Positions 43,833 through 52,027 of a stretch of DNA of 64,000 bases are shown here, piece after piece (the stretch's first letter is position 1; the number at the start of each line of letters is the position of its first letter). The stretch is from positions 7,068,001 to 7,132,000 of the forward strand of contig NZ_CP159534.1 of assembly GCF_040529335.1 (NCBI RefSeq), read 5' to 3'. A program made the position numbers and the translations under genes. The stretch is from Streptomyces sp. HUAS MG91 (GTDB taxonomy: Bacteria; Actinomycetota; Actinomycetes; Streptomycetales; Streptomycetaceae). Below the pieces are notes generated by a model. It saw only the letters and a program-made list of their open reading frames with translations. It ran no database searches and was not told the origin of the DNA.

Positions 43833-43848
43833 ATATTGTCTACAGTAT
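43833..43848. promoter_or_regulatory. Palindromic site ATATTGTCTACAGTAT in the fdh/MFS divergent promoter
   Basis: Twelve of 16 positions are symmetric (pattern ATAnTGTnnACAnTAT) in a 240-base gap between the divergent fdh operon and MFS gene. This form is typical of GntR/FadR-type operators. The reverse complement contains ACTGTA directly joined to GACAAT; the same two half-sites occur, 7 bases apart, before the GntR gene at 46677. Confidence 0.6.
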
Positions 43849-43976
43849 GGAAGTTGAGTCGACAAGGGTCCGCGCACGTGTGTGAGGTTTCCCTGTGTGA
43901 GGGTTCATTGCATACGGTCGACCGATTCGGTACGCCCTCTTTCCAACTCCCTTGACCCTGCCTACGGTTCTCGATC

Positions 43977-45335
43977 ATGAGGCCCCCTGTTGCACCCCCC
44001 GGCTGGAGCCGCTGGCTCGTTCCCCCGGCCGCGCTCGCGGTCCATCTGTCCATCGGCCAGGCCTACGCCTGGAGCGTCTTCAAACCCGCCGTCGAGGACG
44101 CCCTGCACGTGAGCGGCACGCAGAGCGCGCTGCCGTTCCAGCTGGCCATCGTGATGCTCGGACTGTCCGCCGCGTTCGGCGGCACGCTCGTCGAGCGCAA
44201 CGGGCCGCGCTGGGCGATGAGCGTCGCCCTGATCTGCTTCTCGTCCGGCTTCCTGATCTCCGCGCTGGGTGCGGGACTCGAACAGTTCTGGCTGATCGTC
44301 CTCGGCTACGGCTTCGTGGGCGGCATCGGCCTCGGCATCGGGTACATCTCGCCGGTCTCCACGCTGATCAAGTGGTTCCCCGACCGGCCGGGCATGGCCA
44401 CCGGCATCGCGATCATGGGCTTCGGCGGCGGCGCGCTGATCGCGTCCCCGTGGAGCGCCCAGATGCTGGAGTCGTTCGGCTCGGGCAACGGCGGTCTGGA
44501 GCTGGCGTTCCTGGTGCACGGGGTGGTGTACGCGGTCTTCATGTCGCTGGGCGTGCTGCTGATCAGGGTGCCGGGAGGCGCACCTTCGGGGGCGCGGGAC
44601 GGTGCCGCGGCCCGGCCGGTCCCCACGGGCCCGCAGGTGTCGGCGAACCAGGCGATCCGCACCCCTCAGTTCTGGTGCCTCTGGGTCGTCCTCTGCATGA
44701 ACGTCACCGCCGGTATCGGCATCCTCGAAAAAGCCGCCCCGATGATCACCGACTTCTTCCAGGACTCCAGCACCCCCGTGACGGCCTCCGCCGCCGCGGG
44801 CTTCGTCGCCCTGCTCTCCGCCGCCAACATGGCGGGCCGCATCGGGTGGTCCTCCACCTCGGACCTCATCGGCCGCAAGAACGTGTACCGCCTGTACCTC
44901 GGCGCGGGCGCCGTGATGTATCTCCTCATCGCCCTGTGGGGCGACACATCGAAGCCCCTCTTCGTGCTCTGCGCCCTCGTGATCCTCTCCTTCTACGGCG
45001 GCGGCTTCGCGACCGTCCCCGCCTACCTGAAGGACCTCTTCGGCACCTACCAGGTGGGCGCCATCCACGGCCGGCTGCTCACGGCCTGGTCCACGGCCGG
45101 CGTACTCGGCCCGCTCATCGTCAACCGGATCGCCGACAGCCAGGAGAGCGCGGGCAAGCACGGCGCGTCCCTCTACGGTCTGTCGCTCACCATCATGATC
45201 GGCCTGCTCGTCGTCGGCTTCGTCGCCAACGAACTCGTCCGCCCGGTCCACGCCCGCCACCACCACGTACCCGCCCCGAGGGAGTCCGCCGATGACGCCG
45301 CCGCCACCGCCCGCGACCAGCAGCAATCCTCCTAG
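43977..45335 (+). CDS. Oxalate/formate antiporter (OFA)-family MFS transporter
   Basis: The protein has 452 residues and 12 predicted membrane helices. OFA-family marks are WLVPPAALAVHLSIGQAYAW near the start, LGYGFVGGIGLGIGYISPVS, TLIKWFPDRPGMATGIAIMG and the C-half YGGGFATVPAYLKDLFGTYQ. It is divergent from the formate dehydrogenase operon, so formate or a related small acid is a reasonable substrate, but the family also carries other anions. No clear Shine-Dalgarno precedes ATG 43977, so the message may be leaderless. A 48-codon membrane-protein gene overlaps its 3' end by 44 bases in another frame. Confidence 0.93.
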   Translation: MRPPVAPPGWSRWLVPPAALAVHLSIGQAYAWSVFKPAVEDALHVSGTQSALPFQLAIVMLGLSAAFGGTLVERNGPRWAMSVALICFSSGFLISALGAGLEQFWLIVLGYGFVGGIGLGIGYISPVSTLIKWFPDRPGMATGIAIMGFGGGALIASPWSAQMLESFGSGNGGLELAFLVHGVVYAVFMSLGVLLIRVPGGAPSGARDGAAARPVPTGPQVSANQAIRTPQFWCLWVVLCMNVTAGIGILEKAAPMITDFFQDSSTPVTASAAAGFVALLSAANMAGRIGWSSTSDLIGRKNVYRLYLGAGAVMYLLIALWGDTSKPLFVLCALVILSFYGGGFATVPAYLKDLFGTYQVGAIHGRLLTAWSTAGVLGPLIVNRIADSQESAGKHGASLYGLSLTIMIGLLVVGFVANELVRPVHARHHHVPAPRESADDAAATARDQQQSS

Positions 45336-45438
45336 GCGCCGGGGTCTCATCACCTTCGCCTGGCTGTGGGTCGGCGCACCCCTCGTCTACGGACTGTACG
45401 AACTGGTGCAAAAGGCGACACAGCTGTTTACGGGCTGA
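45292..45438 (+). CDS. MFS transporter small membrane subunit (48 residues), overlapping gene
   Basis: This ORF begins inside the last 44 bases of the OFA transporter gene in a different frame and ends at 45438. It encodes a Pro-rich, basic N-terminus (MTPPPPPATSSNPPRRRG) and one hydrophobic helix (LITFAWLWVGAPLVYGLYEL), then VQKATQLFTG. Small proteins of this pattern (WLWVG.PL.YG.YE...K...LF) occur downstream of OFA-family transporters and are annotated as MFS small subunits. GGGAG lies before its ATG. The role is probably to associate with the transporter; that is inferred from linkage. Confidence 0.85.
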   Translation: MTPPPPPATSSNPPRRRGLITFAWLWVGAPLVYGLYELVQKATQLFTG

Positions 45439-45579
45439 TCGGTCGGAACTCTCCAAGCCTTTCCCCGCATTCCTGTCGCATACGTCACCGGTTACTCGCC
45501 GGTCGCTGACCAGACTGGAATGTCCGCAGCTCGGACGGGGACACAGGGCCCGCGGGCAAGGCACATGAGGGGACCCTCC

Positions 45580-46527
45580 ATGAACGGTTCGCGCATCGTC
45601 GGCATCGGCCACTACCAGCCGGCCAGGATCCTGACCAACGAGGACCTGGCGGGCATGGTCGACACCAACGACGAGTGGATCCGCTCGCGCGTCGGCATTC
45701 GCACCCGGCACATCGCGGGCCCCGACGAACCGGTCGACGAGCTCGCCGCGCACGCCGCCGCCAAGGCGCTGGCCGCGGCGGGCCTGACCGCCGACGCCGT
45801 GGACCTGGTCGTCGTCGCGACGTCCACCGCGGTCGACCGTTCGCCCAACACGGCGGCCCGTGTCGCCCACCGCCTCGGCGTCCCGTCCCCGGCCGCCCTC
45901 GACCTGAACGTCGTGTGCGCGGGCTTCACCCACGCCCTCGCCACCGCCGACCACACGCTGCGCGCCGGGGCCGCCCGCCGCGCCCTGGTGATCGGCGCCG
46001 ACAAGATGTCCGCCGTCACCGACTGGACCGACCGCACCACGTGCGTGCTGACCGGCGACGGCGCGGGCGCCGTCGTGATCGAGCCGTGCGCGGACGGGAC
46101 GGAGCCCGGCATCGGCCCGGTCCTGTGGGGCTCGGTCCCGGAGATGGGCAACGCCGTACGGATCGAGGGCGAACCCGCGCGCTTCGCCCAGGAGGGCCAG
46201 TCCGTCTACCGCTGGGCCACCCGCTCCCTGCCGCCGCTGGCCCGCGAGGCCTGCGAGCGGGCCGGACTCGCCCCGGCCGACCTCGCCGCCGTCGTCCTGC
46301 ACCAGGCCAACCTGCGCATCATCGAACCCCTCGCCGAGAAGATCGGCGCCGTGAACGCGGTGATCGCCCGGGACGTCGTCGACTCCGGCAACACCTCCGC
46401 CGCCAGCATCCCGATGGCCCTGTCCAAGCTGGTCGAGCGCGGCGAGCTGGAGAGCGGGGCGCCCGCGCTGCTCTTCGGCTTCGGCGGAAACCTCTCCTAC
46501 GCCGGCCAGGTCGTGCGCTGCCCGTGA
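45580..46527 (+). CDS. Stand-alone 3-oxoacyl-ACP synthase III (FabH)-family ketosynthase
   Basis: The protein has 315 residues. The catalytic triad is visible as C113 (NVVCAGFTHAL), His in VVLHQANLRI and Asn in DSGNTSAASIP. The start RIVGIGHYQPARILTNEDLA is typical of KASIII proteins. KASIII enzymes condense an acyl-CoA with malonyl-ACP, but isolated copies in Streptomyces often act in secondary metabolism or ester formation. No ACP or partner reductase is nearby. ATG 45580 has a GAGGGGA site and was preferred to ATG 45565. It may share a transcript with none of its neighbours; a 149-base gap separates it from the GntR gene. Confidence 0.92.
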   Translation: MNGSRIVGIGHYQPARILTNEDLAGMVDTNDEWIRSRVGIRTRHIAGPDEPVDELAAHAAAKALAAAGLTADAVDLVVVATSTAVDRSPNTAARVAHRLGVPSPAALDLNVVCAGFTHALATADHTLRAGAARRALVIGADKMSAVTDWTDRTTCVLTGDGAGAVVIEPCADGTEPGIGPVLWGSVPEMGNAVRIEGEPARFAQEGQSVYRWATRSLPPLAREACERAGLAPADLAAVVLHQANLRIIEPLAEKIGAVNAVIARDVVDSGNTSAASIPMALSKLVERGELESGAPALLFGFGGNLSYAGQVVRCP

Positions 46528-46607
46528 CGGACGGGATTCAGGGGTACCCGGGGCATCCGGATGTGACGAGGCCAACTGCCCCTAGCTGTAGCGATTGTGC
46601 TCGGTAA

Positions 46608-46626
46608 ACTGTATTCCAAAGACAAT
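46608..46626. promoter_or_regulatory. ACTGTA-N7-GACAAT site before the GntR gene
   Basis: ACTGTA (46608-46613) and GACAAT (46621-46626) flank the spacer TTCCAAA, about 50 bases upstream of the GntR start. The same two hexamers are adjacent (ACTGTAGACAAT, minus strand) at 43835-43846 in the fdh/MFS promoter. This suggests a shared regulator, most simply the GntR protein encoded here. Confidence 0.45.
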
Positions 46627-46676
46627 CCGTCGGAATCGGCTCGCCGGAAGGTCTGAAGCCCAGGAGGGGGACCGCG

Positions 46677-47354
46677 ATGTTGTCCACAGGACTGCCGCAG
46701 GGGGCCGTGCCCAAGCTCGAGCGCCCCGGACCGCTGCGCGAGCGGGTCTACGAGGCGCTGCTGGAGCTCATCACCACGCGCGCCCTGCAGCCCGGTCAGC
46801 ATCTGGTCGAGAGTGAGCTCGCCGGACATCTGGGCGTCTCCCGGCAGCCGGTGCGCGAGGCGCTGCAACGGCTGAACACCGAGGGCTGGGTGGACCTGCG
46901 CCCGGCCCAGGGCGCCTTCGTGCACGAACCCACGGAGGAGGAGGCCGATCAACTCCTCGCGGTCCGTACGCTGTTGGAGGCCGAGGCCGCCCGGCTGGCG
47001 GCGGCCAACGCGGGCAAGACCGGCATCACCGCCCTGGAGGACCTGTGCGCCAAGGGTGAGCAGGCCGTGGCCGACGGGGACGTGGACGTGGTCGTCGCGA
47101 CGAACGCCGAGTTCCACGCGAAGGTGATGGAGCTGGCGGGCAACGTCGTCCTCGCCGAACTCGCCGGGCAGGTCGACCGCCGGGTCCGCTGGTACTACCA
47201 GCCGGTGGCCCGCCAGCGCGGCAAGCAGTCCTGGATCGAGCACCGCGAACTCATCGCGGCGATCTCGGCCCGCGACGAGTCCCGGGCGACGGCGGTCATG
47301 CGCACCCACACGGAGCACACCCGGGAGACCTACCACCACCGCGACCGCGACTGA
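46677..47354 (+). CDS. GntR-family regulator with FCD effector domain
   Basis: The protein has 225 residues. The winged helix spans about residues 18-85 (LRERVYEALLELITTRALQP, then LGVSRQPVREALQRLNTEGW). An FCD domain (about 95-210) has the metal/ligand-binding His/Asp pattern (NAEFHAKVMELAGN, EHRELIAAISARDESRATAV, MRTHTEHT). FCD regulators respond to organic acids and sugar acids. It is the closest candidate to bind the shared half-sites at 46608 and 43833 and so could control the formate dehydrogenase/OFA transporter region. It has AGGAGGGGG before its ATG. Confidence 0.92.
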   Translation: MLSTGLPQGAVPKLERPGPLRERVYEALLELITTRALQPGQHLVESELAGHLGVSRQPVREALQRLNTEGWVDLRPAQGAFVHEPTEEEADQLLAVRTLLEAEAARLAAANAGKTGITALEDLCAKGEQAVADGDVDVVVATNAEFHAKVMELAGNVVLAELAGQVDRRVRWYYQPVARQRGKQSWIEHRELIAAISARDESRATAVMRTHTEHTRETYHHRDRD

Positions 47355-47674
47355 CCTCCGGTCGGCACCCCGCGCCCGGCAAGGGGCGCGGGGAACTGTG
47401 CGCTCAGCCACCCCACAACCGCCACCGCACCACGACCGGCACCCAGCGAGCCATCGCCGCCCCCCGATAGGCATCCGCTGGGCCGGTCTGGCGTGTTCTC
47501 GACCAAGCTTTGTCCTGTGACGGGAGAAAGTCATGGGCAATTACTGCGCAACTTCTTCCCACCCCCGGCAGCCACTGCTACGTTCCCCATCGAAAGCCGG
47601 ACGGAGCTGCCGGGTACGACACCGGCGGACATGAGCGACGGTCGGACGGAGCCCGAAGAGGCGGGGAGGGGCAC
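47355..47674. other. Intergenic region carrying one copy of the GGGGCGCGGGGAAC repeat
   Basis: These 320 bases have no convincing gene. At 47380-47398 is CAAGGGGCGCGGGGAACTG followed by an AGCCACC tract, a diverged copy of the repeat found at 50605-50949 and 55433-55471. The sequence nearer the ROK gene is AT-richer (ATGGGCAATTACTGCGCAAC at about 47534) and is the likely promoter region. A 61-codon ORF at 47493-47678 overlaps it but has no recognisable features. Confidence 0.6.
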
Positions 47675-48865
47675 GTGAGACGCATGACGGCTCGGCCCGC
47701 GAACGCGCACCAGGCACGACTTCTGCGGCTGCTGCGCGACGGAGGGCCCAACTCCCGTGCCCAGCTGGGCGATCAGATCGACCTCTCGCGGTCGAAGCTG
47801 GCCGTCGAGGTGGACCGGCTCCTGGAGACCGGACTCGTGGTGGCCGACGGCCTGGCCGCATCGCGCGGCGGCCGCCGCTCGCACAACATCCGGCTCGCGC
47901 CCGAACTCCGCTTCCTCGGCGTCGACATCGGCGCGACCTCGGTCGATGTCGCGGTCACCAACGCCGAGTTGGAGGTTCTCGGACACATCAACCAGCCCAT
48001 GGACGTGCGTGAGGGCCCGGTCGCGGTCTTCGAGCAAGTACTCGCCATGGCGGCCAAGTTGAAGGCCTCGGGACTCGCCGAGGGGTTCGACGGAGCGGGC
48101 ATCGGCGTGCCCGGCCCCGTCCGCTTCCCCGAGGGAGTCCCGGTCGCCCCGCCGATCATGCCCGGCTGGGACGGCTTCCCGGTCCGCGAGGCGCTCAGCC
48201 AGGACCTGGGCTGCCCGGTGATGGTCGACAACGACGTGAACCTGATGGCGATGGGCGAGCAGCACGCGGGCGTCGCCCGCACCGCCCGCGACTTCCTCTG
48301 CGTCAAGATCGGTACCGGCATCGGCTGCGGCATCGTCGTCGGCGGCGAGGTCTACCGCGGCACGACCGGTTCCGCGGGCGACATCGGGCACATCCAGGTC
48401 GAACCGGACGGCCGCCAGTGCGCCTGCGGCAACAAGGGCTGCCTGGAGGCCTACTTCAGCGGCGCGGCACTCGCCCGCGACGCCGAGGAGGCCGCCCGCG
48501 ACGGCCGCTCGCCCGAACTGGCCACCCTGCTGGAGGCGTCGGGCCGGCTCAGCGCGTCCGACGTCGCGGTGGCGGCGGCCACCGGTGACGGCACCTCCCT
48601 CGACCTGATCCGCGAGGGCGGCAACCGCACCGGCCAGGTCATCGCCTCACTCGTCAGCTTCTTCAACCCCGGCCTGGTCGTCATCGGCGGCGGTGTCACC
48701 GGACTCGGTCACACCCTCCTCGCCGCGCTGCGCACCCAGGTCTACCGCCAGTCACTGCCCCTGGCCACCGGCAACCTCCCCATCGTCCTCGGGGAGTTGG
48801 GGCCCACCGCCGGAGTCATCGGCGGCGCCCGCCTGATCAGCGACCACCTGTTCTCACCCGCGTAG
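47675..48865 (+). CDS. ROK-family transcriptional regulator
   Basis: The protein has 396 residues. An N-terminal MarR-like helix-turn-helix (about 10-65, ARLLRLLRDGGPNSRAQLGD) is joined to a ROK sugar-kinase-like domain with the phosphate loop GVDIGATSVDVAVTNAE and the zinc motif CACGNKGCLE. Such proteins usually repress sugar-use genes and are released by the sugar. It directly precedes the Rbs-type ABC operon and is its likely regulator. GTG 47675 has GGAGG five bases upstream and was preferred to ATG 47684. Confidence 0.93.
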   Translation: MRRMTARPANAHQARLLRLLRDGGPNSRAQLGDQIDLSRSKLAVEVDRLLETGLVVADGLAASRGGRRSHNIRLAPELRFLGVDIGATSVDVAVTNAELEVLGHINQPMDVREGPVAVFEQVLAMAAKLKASGLAEGFDGAGIGVPGPVRFPEGVPVAPPIMPGWDGFPVREALSQDLGCPVMVDNDVNLMAMGEQHAGVARTARDFLCVKIGTGIGCGIVVGGEVYRGTTGSAGDIGHIQVEPDGRQCACGNKGCLEAYFSGAALARDAEEAARDGRSPELATLLEASGRLSASDVAVAAATGDGTSLDLIREGGNRTGQVIASLVSFFNPGLVVIGGGVTGLGHTLLAALRTQVYRQSLPLATGNLPIVLGELGPTAGVIGGARLISDHLFSPA

Positions 48866-49027
48866 ACACCCTCGCGGGACCGGCATCTCAGCACAGCGCT
48901 CTGCTCCGCCCTGCCCTGACGCACGTCGCTCGGCCGCACCATGCCCCGCCGCACCTCGCTTTGTCACACCCTGTTCCGCCCTGCTCTGCCCTGAACCCGG
49001 CCCGCACCCGTTCATAAGGGAACCGCC

Positions 49028-50578
49028 ATGGCACCCACGGCACCATCGGCACCTCAGGCACCACCGGCATCAGAATCGCCGCTGCTCACCATGTCCGGCA
49101 TCACCAAGTCGTTCCCCGGTGTCCGCGCCCTCGACGGCGTGGACCTGGAGGTCCGCGCGGGGGAGGTCCACTGCCTGCTCGGCCAGAACGGCGCGGGCAA
49201 GTCCACCCTCATCAAGGTCCTCGCCGGCGCCCACCAGCCCGACGAGGGGACCATCACCTGGCGCGGGGAAACGGTCACCCTGCGCTCGCCGATCGCCGCG
49301 ATGCGGCTGGGCATCGCCACCATCTACCAGGAGCTGGACCTGGTGCAGCACCTGTCGGTGGCCGAGAACGTTCACCTCGGCCACGAGCCGACGGCGGGCG
49401 GGTTCGTCGTACGGCGCCGGGACGCCAAGGCGTCAACAGCCGCACTGCTCAAGCGACTTGGGCACGGTGAGATCGACCCGGGCACCCTGGTGGGCGACCT
49501 CCCGGCGGCCGGACAGCAGATCGTCTCCATGGCCCGCGCCCTCTCCCACGACGTCCGTCTGATCGTCATGGACGAGCCGTCGGCCGCGCTCGACCCCGAC
49601 GAGGTCGACAACCTCTTCCGCATCGTCGCGGGACTCACCGCGGAGGGCGTCGCCGTCGTCTACATCTCGCACCGCCTGGAGGAGATCCGCCGCATCGGCG
49701 ACCGGGTCACGGTCCTCAAGGACGGCCGCTCGGTGGCCGACGGCCTCCCGGCGAAGGACACCCCGACCCGCGACGTGGTCGCCCTGATGACCGGCCGCAA
49801 CGTGGAGTACGTCTTCCCGGACCGGCCGGCCGCGGCCGCCACCGCCGAGCCGGTCCTGAGGGCACGGAACCTCTCCCGCGCCGGCGAGTTCGCCCCGCTC
49901 GACCTGGACGTCCGTCCCGGCGAGATCGTCGGCCTGGCCGGTCTGGTCGGCTCCGGCCGCTCCGAGATCCTGGAGACGATCTACGGCGCCCGGAAACCGA
50001 CGTCCGGTCAGATCACCTTGGACGGAGGGGAGTTGCGTACCGGGAGCGTTCGCGCGGCGGTCCGCGCGGGGCTCGGGCTCGCCCCGGAGGAACGCAAGGC
50101 GCAGGCTCTGCTGATGCTGGAGTCGGTGACCCGCAACGTCTCCGTCTCCTCCATGTCCCGCTTCGCGCGCGGCGGCTGGCTCGACCGGCGCGGGGAACGG
50201 AAGGCGGCGCTGGAGGCCACCCGCGAACTCCACATCCGCCCCGACAACCCCTCGGTCCCCGTCCGTACCCTGTCCGGCGGCAACCAGCAGAAGGCGGTCC
50301 TGGCGCGCTGGCTGCTGCGCGGCTGCAAGGTCCTCCTCCTCGATGAGCCCACCCGCGGTGTCGACGTCGGCGCCCGCGCCGAGCTCTACGCCGTGATCCG
50401 CCGCCTGGCCGACGAGGGCCTGGGCGTCCTGCTGGTCTCCAGCGAGGTCCCCGAGGTCCTGGGCCTGGCCGACCGCGTCCTGGTCCTGCGGGAAGGAACG
50501 GTCGTCCACGAGGCCCCGGCCCGCGACCTGACCGAACACCGCGTCCTGGACCTGGTCATGGAAGGCACCCCAACGTGA
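49028..50578 (+). CDS. Sugar ABC transporter ATPase, RbsA/MglA-type (two ABC domains)
   Basis: The protein has 516 residues with two ATPase domains. The first has Walker A GQNGAGKST and Walker B LIVMDEPSAAL. The second has a degenerate Walker A GLVGSGRSE, signature LSGGNQQK and Walker B LLLDEPTRGVDVG. This asymmetry is usual in RbsA/XylG-type proteins. It energises uptake of a monosaccharide or related polyol. A 162-base gap separates it from the ROK gene. Five 69-base repeats separate it from its permease gene. Confidence 0.95.
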   Translation: MAPTAPSAPQAPPASESPLLTMSGITKSFPGVRALDGVDLEVRAGEVHCLLGQNGAGKSTLIKVLAGAHQPDEGTITWRGETVTLRSPIAAMRLGIATIYQELDLVQHLSVAENVHLGHEPTAGGFVVRRRDAKASTAALLKRLGHGEIDPGTLVGDLPAAGQQIVSMARALSHDVRLIVMDEPSAALDPDEVDNLFRIVAGLTAEGVAVVYISHRLEEIRRIGDRVTVLKDGRSVADGLPAKDTPTRDVVALMTGRNVEYVFPDRPAAAATAEPVLRARNLSRAGEFAPLDLDVRPGEIVGLAGLVGSGRSEILETIYGARKPTSGQITLDGGELRTGSVRAAVRAGLGLAPEERKAQALLMLESVTRNVSVSSMSRFARGGWLDRRGERKAALEATRELHIRPDNPSVPVRTLSGGNQQKAVLARWLLRGCKVLLLDEPTRGVDVGARAELYAVIRRLADEGLGVLLVSSEVPEVLGLADRVLVLREGTVVHEAPARDLTEHRVLDLVMEGTPT

Positions 50579-50604
50579 ACCTTCCGAACAGCCGACAGGA
50601 GTGC

Positions 50605-50949
50605 CCCGTAAGGGGCGCGGGGAACGGCGCGAGCAACCACATACAACCGGCACCCGACAGCCGAGGGAACGCTCCCGTAGGGGGCGCGGGGAACGGCGCG
50701 AGCAACCACATACAACCGGCACCCGACAGCCGAGGGAACGCTCCCGTAGGGGGCGCGGGGAACGGCGCGAGCAACCACATACAACCGGCACCCGACAGCC
50801 GAGGGAACGCTCCCGTAGGGGGCGCGGGGAACGGCGCGAGCAACCACAAACAACCGGCACCCGACACCCGACGGAACGCCCCCGCAAGGGGCACGGGGAA
50901 CGCCGCGACCAGCCACAAACACCCCGCACTCGGCACCCGACACCCCACC
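50605..50949. repeat. Five tandem 69-bp repeats between the ABC ATPase and permease genes
   Basis: Units begin at 50605, 50674, 50743, 50812 and 50881, each about 69 bases, starting CCCGTAGGGGGCGCGGGGAA and containing GCAACCACATACAACCGG and CACCCGACAGCCGAGGGAAC. Copies 2-4 are nearly identical; 1 and 5 are diverged. As 69 is 23 codons, the frame stays open through all units on both strands without being a gene. Single copies of the core lie at about 47380 and 55433. The 406-base gap (50579-50984) holds nothing else except the permease ribosome-binding site AGAAGGG. Confidence 0.95.
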
Positions 50950-50984
50950 CCCGAGCCGCACCCCACAAGAAGGGACCCGGCGCG

Positions 50985-52007
50985 ATGACGCAGCCCGCCA
51001 CACCCACCCGCCCGGCGGAGCCGAACCGCGCCGCCGTCACCAAATCCCGCCCCAAAACCCTCGGCGCCCTCCACATGGACATCCGCACCCTGTCCCTGCT
51101 CGGCGTCCTCGCCGCCCTGATCGTCATCGGCGGCATCACCCAGCCCGACAGCTTCCTGGACGGCGACAACGTCCAGCTGATCCTGACCCAGGCCTCCGTC
51201 ATCGGCGTCGTCACCGTCGGCATGACATTCGTGATCATCTCCGGCGGCATCGACCTCTCCGTCGGCGCGATCGTGGCGCTCGCCAGCGTCTGGGCCTCCA
51301 CCGTCGCGACCCAGGAGTACGGCTTCGTCGGCATCCTGTTCACGGCGATCCTCGTCGGCGTCGGCTGCGGCCTGGTCAACGGCGTCCTCATCGCGTACGG
51401 CAACATCGTCCCCTTCATCGCCACCCTGGCGATGCTGGCATCGGGCCGCGGCCTCGCCCTCCAGATCACCGACGGCAAGACCCAGATGATCACGGTGGAC
51501 TCCGTGCTGAAGCTGGGCGAACGCGACTCCTACATCCTCGGCATCCCGCCGCTGGTCCTCGTCTTCGCCGCGGTCACCGTCATCGGCTGGCTCGTCCTGA
51601 ACCGCACCACGTTCGGCCGCCGCTCCGTCGCGGTCGGCGGCAACCCCGAGGCGGCCCGGCTCGCCGGCATCGACGTCCGCCGCCAGCGGCTCTACCTGTA
51701 CCTGCTGTCCGGCCTGTGCTGCGGCATCGCCGCGTTCCTGCTGCTCGTCCTCGCCGGATCGGGCCAGAACACCAACGGAAACCTGTACGAACTCGACGCC
51801 ATCGCCGCAGCCATCATCGGCGGCACCCTGCTCACCGGCGGCCGCGGCAGCATCGTCGGCTCCGTCCTCGGCGTCCTGATCTTCATCACGATCCAGAACA
51901 TCTTCGCGCTGAACAACCTCGAGACCGCGACCCAGCAGATCGCCAAGGGCGCGATCATCGTCGCCGCGGTGCTGCTCCAGCGACGTACGGCCAACACCAC
52001 TTCATGA
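50985..52007 (+). CDS. Sugar ABC transporter permease, RbsC-type
   Basis: The protein has 340 residues with 8-10 membrane helices. The conserved RbsC-type permease motif reads GMTFVIISGGIDLSVGAIVA, with AVGGNPEAARLAGIDV in the cytoplasmic loop and ELDAIAAAIIGGTLLTGGRG near the end. It forms the channel for the sugar delivered by the 52028 binding protein. The open frame extends upstream through the tandem repeats, but ATG 50985 is the first start with AGAAGGG upstream and a sensible N-terminus. Confidence 0.95.
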   Translation: MTQPATPTRPAEPNRAAVTKSRPKTLGALHMDIRTLSLLGVLAALIVIGGITQPDSFLDGDNVQLILTQASVIGVVTVGMTFVIISGGIDLSVGAIVALASVWASTVATQEYGFVGILFTAILVGVGCGLVNGVLIAYGNIVPFIATLAMLASGRGLALQITDGKTQMITVDSVLKLGERDSYILGIPPLVLVFAAVTVIGWLVLNRTTFGRRSVAVGGNPEAARLAGIDVRRQRLYLYLLSGLCCGIAAFLLLVLAGSGQNTNGNLYELDAIAAAIIGGTLLTGGRGSIVGSVLGVLIFITIQNIFALNNLETATQQIAKGAIIVAAVLLQRRTANTTS

Positions 52008-52027
52008 GTTCGGAAAGGGACGACGCC

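Noticed and set aside
45580..46527. Core of a polyketide or fatty-acid biosynthetic cluster
   Set aside because: The FabH-like gene stands alone, without ACP, ketoreductase, PKS or NRPS genes nearby.
50605..50949. CRISPR-like array
   Set aside because: The units are 69-base head-to-tail repeats with no variable spacers, and no cas genes are present.
50575..50988. A 137-codon ORF through the tandem repeats
   Set aside because: It is open only because the repeat length is a multiple of three; it starts at the end of the ATPase gene, overlaps the permease start and is pure repeat translation.
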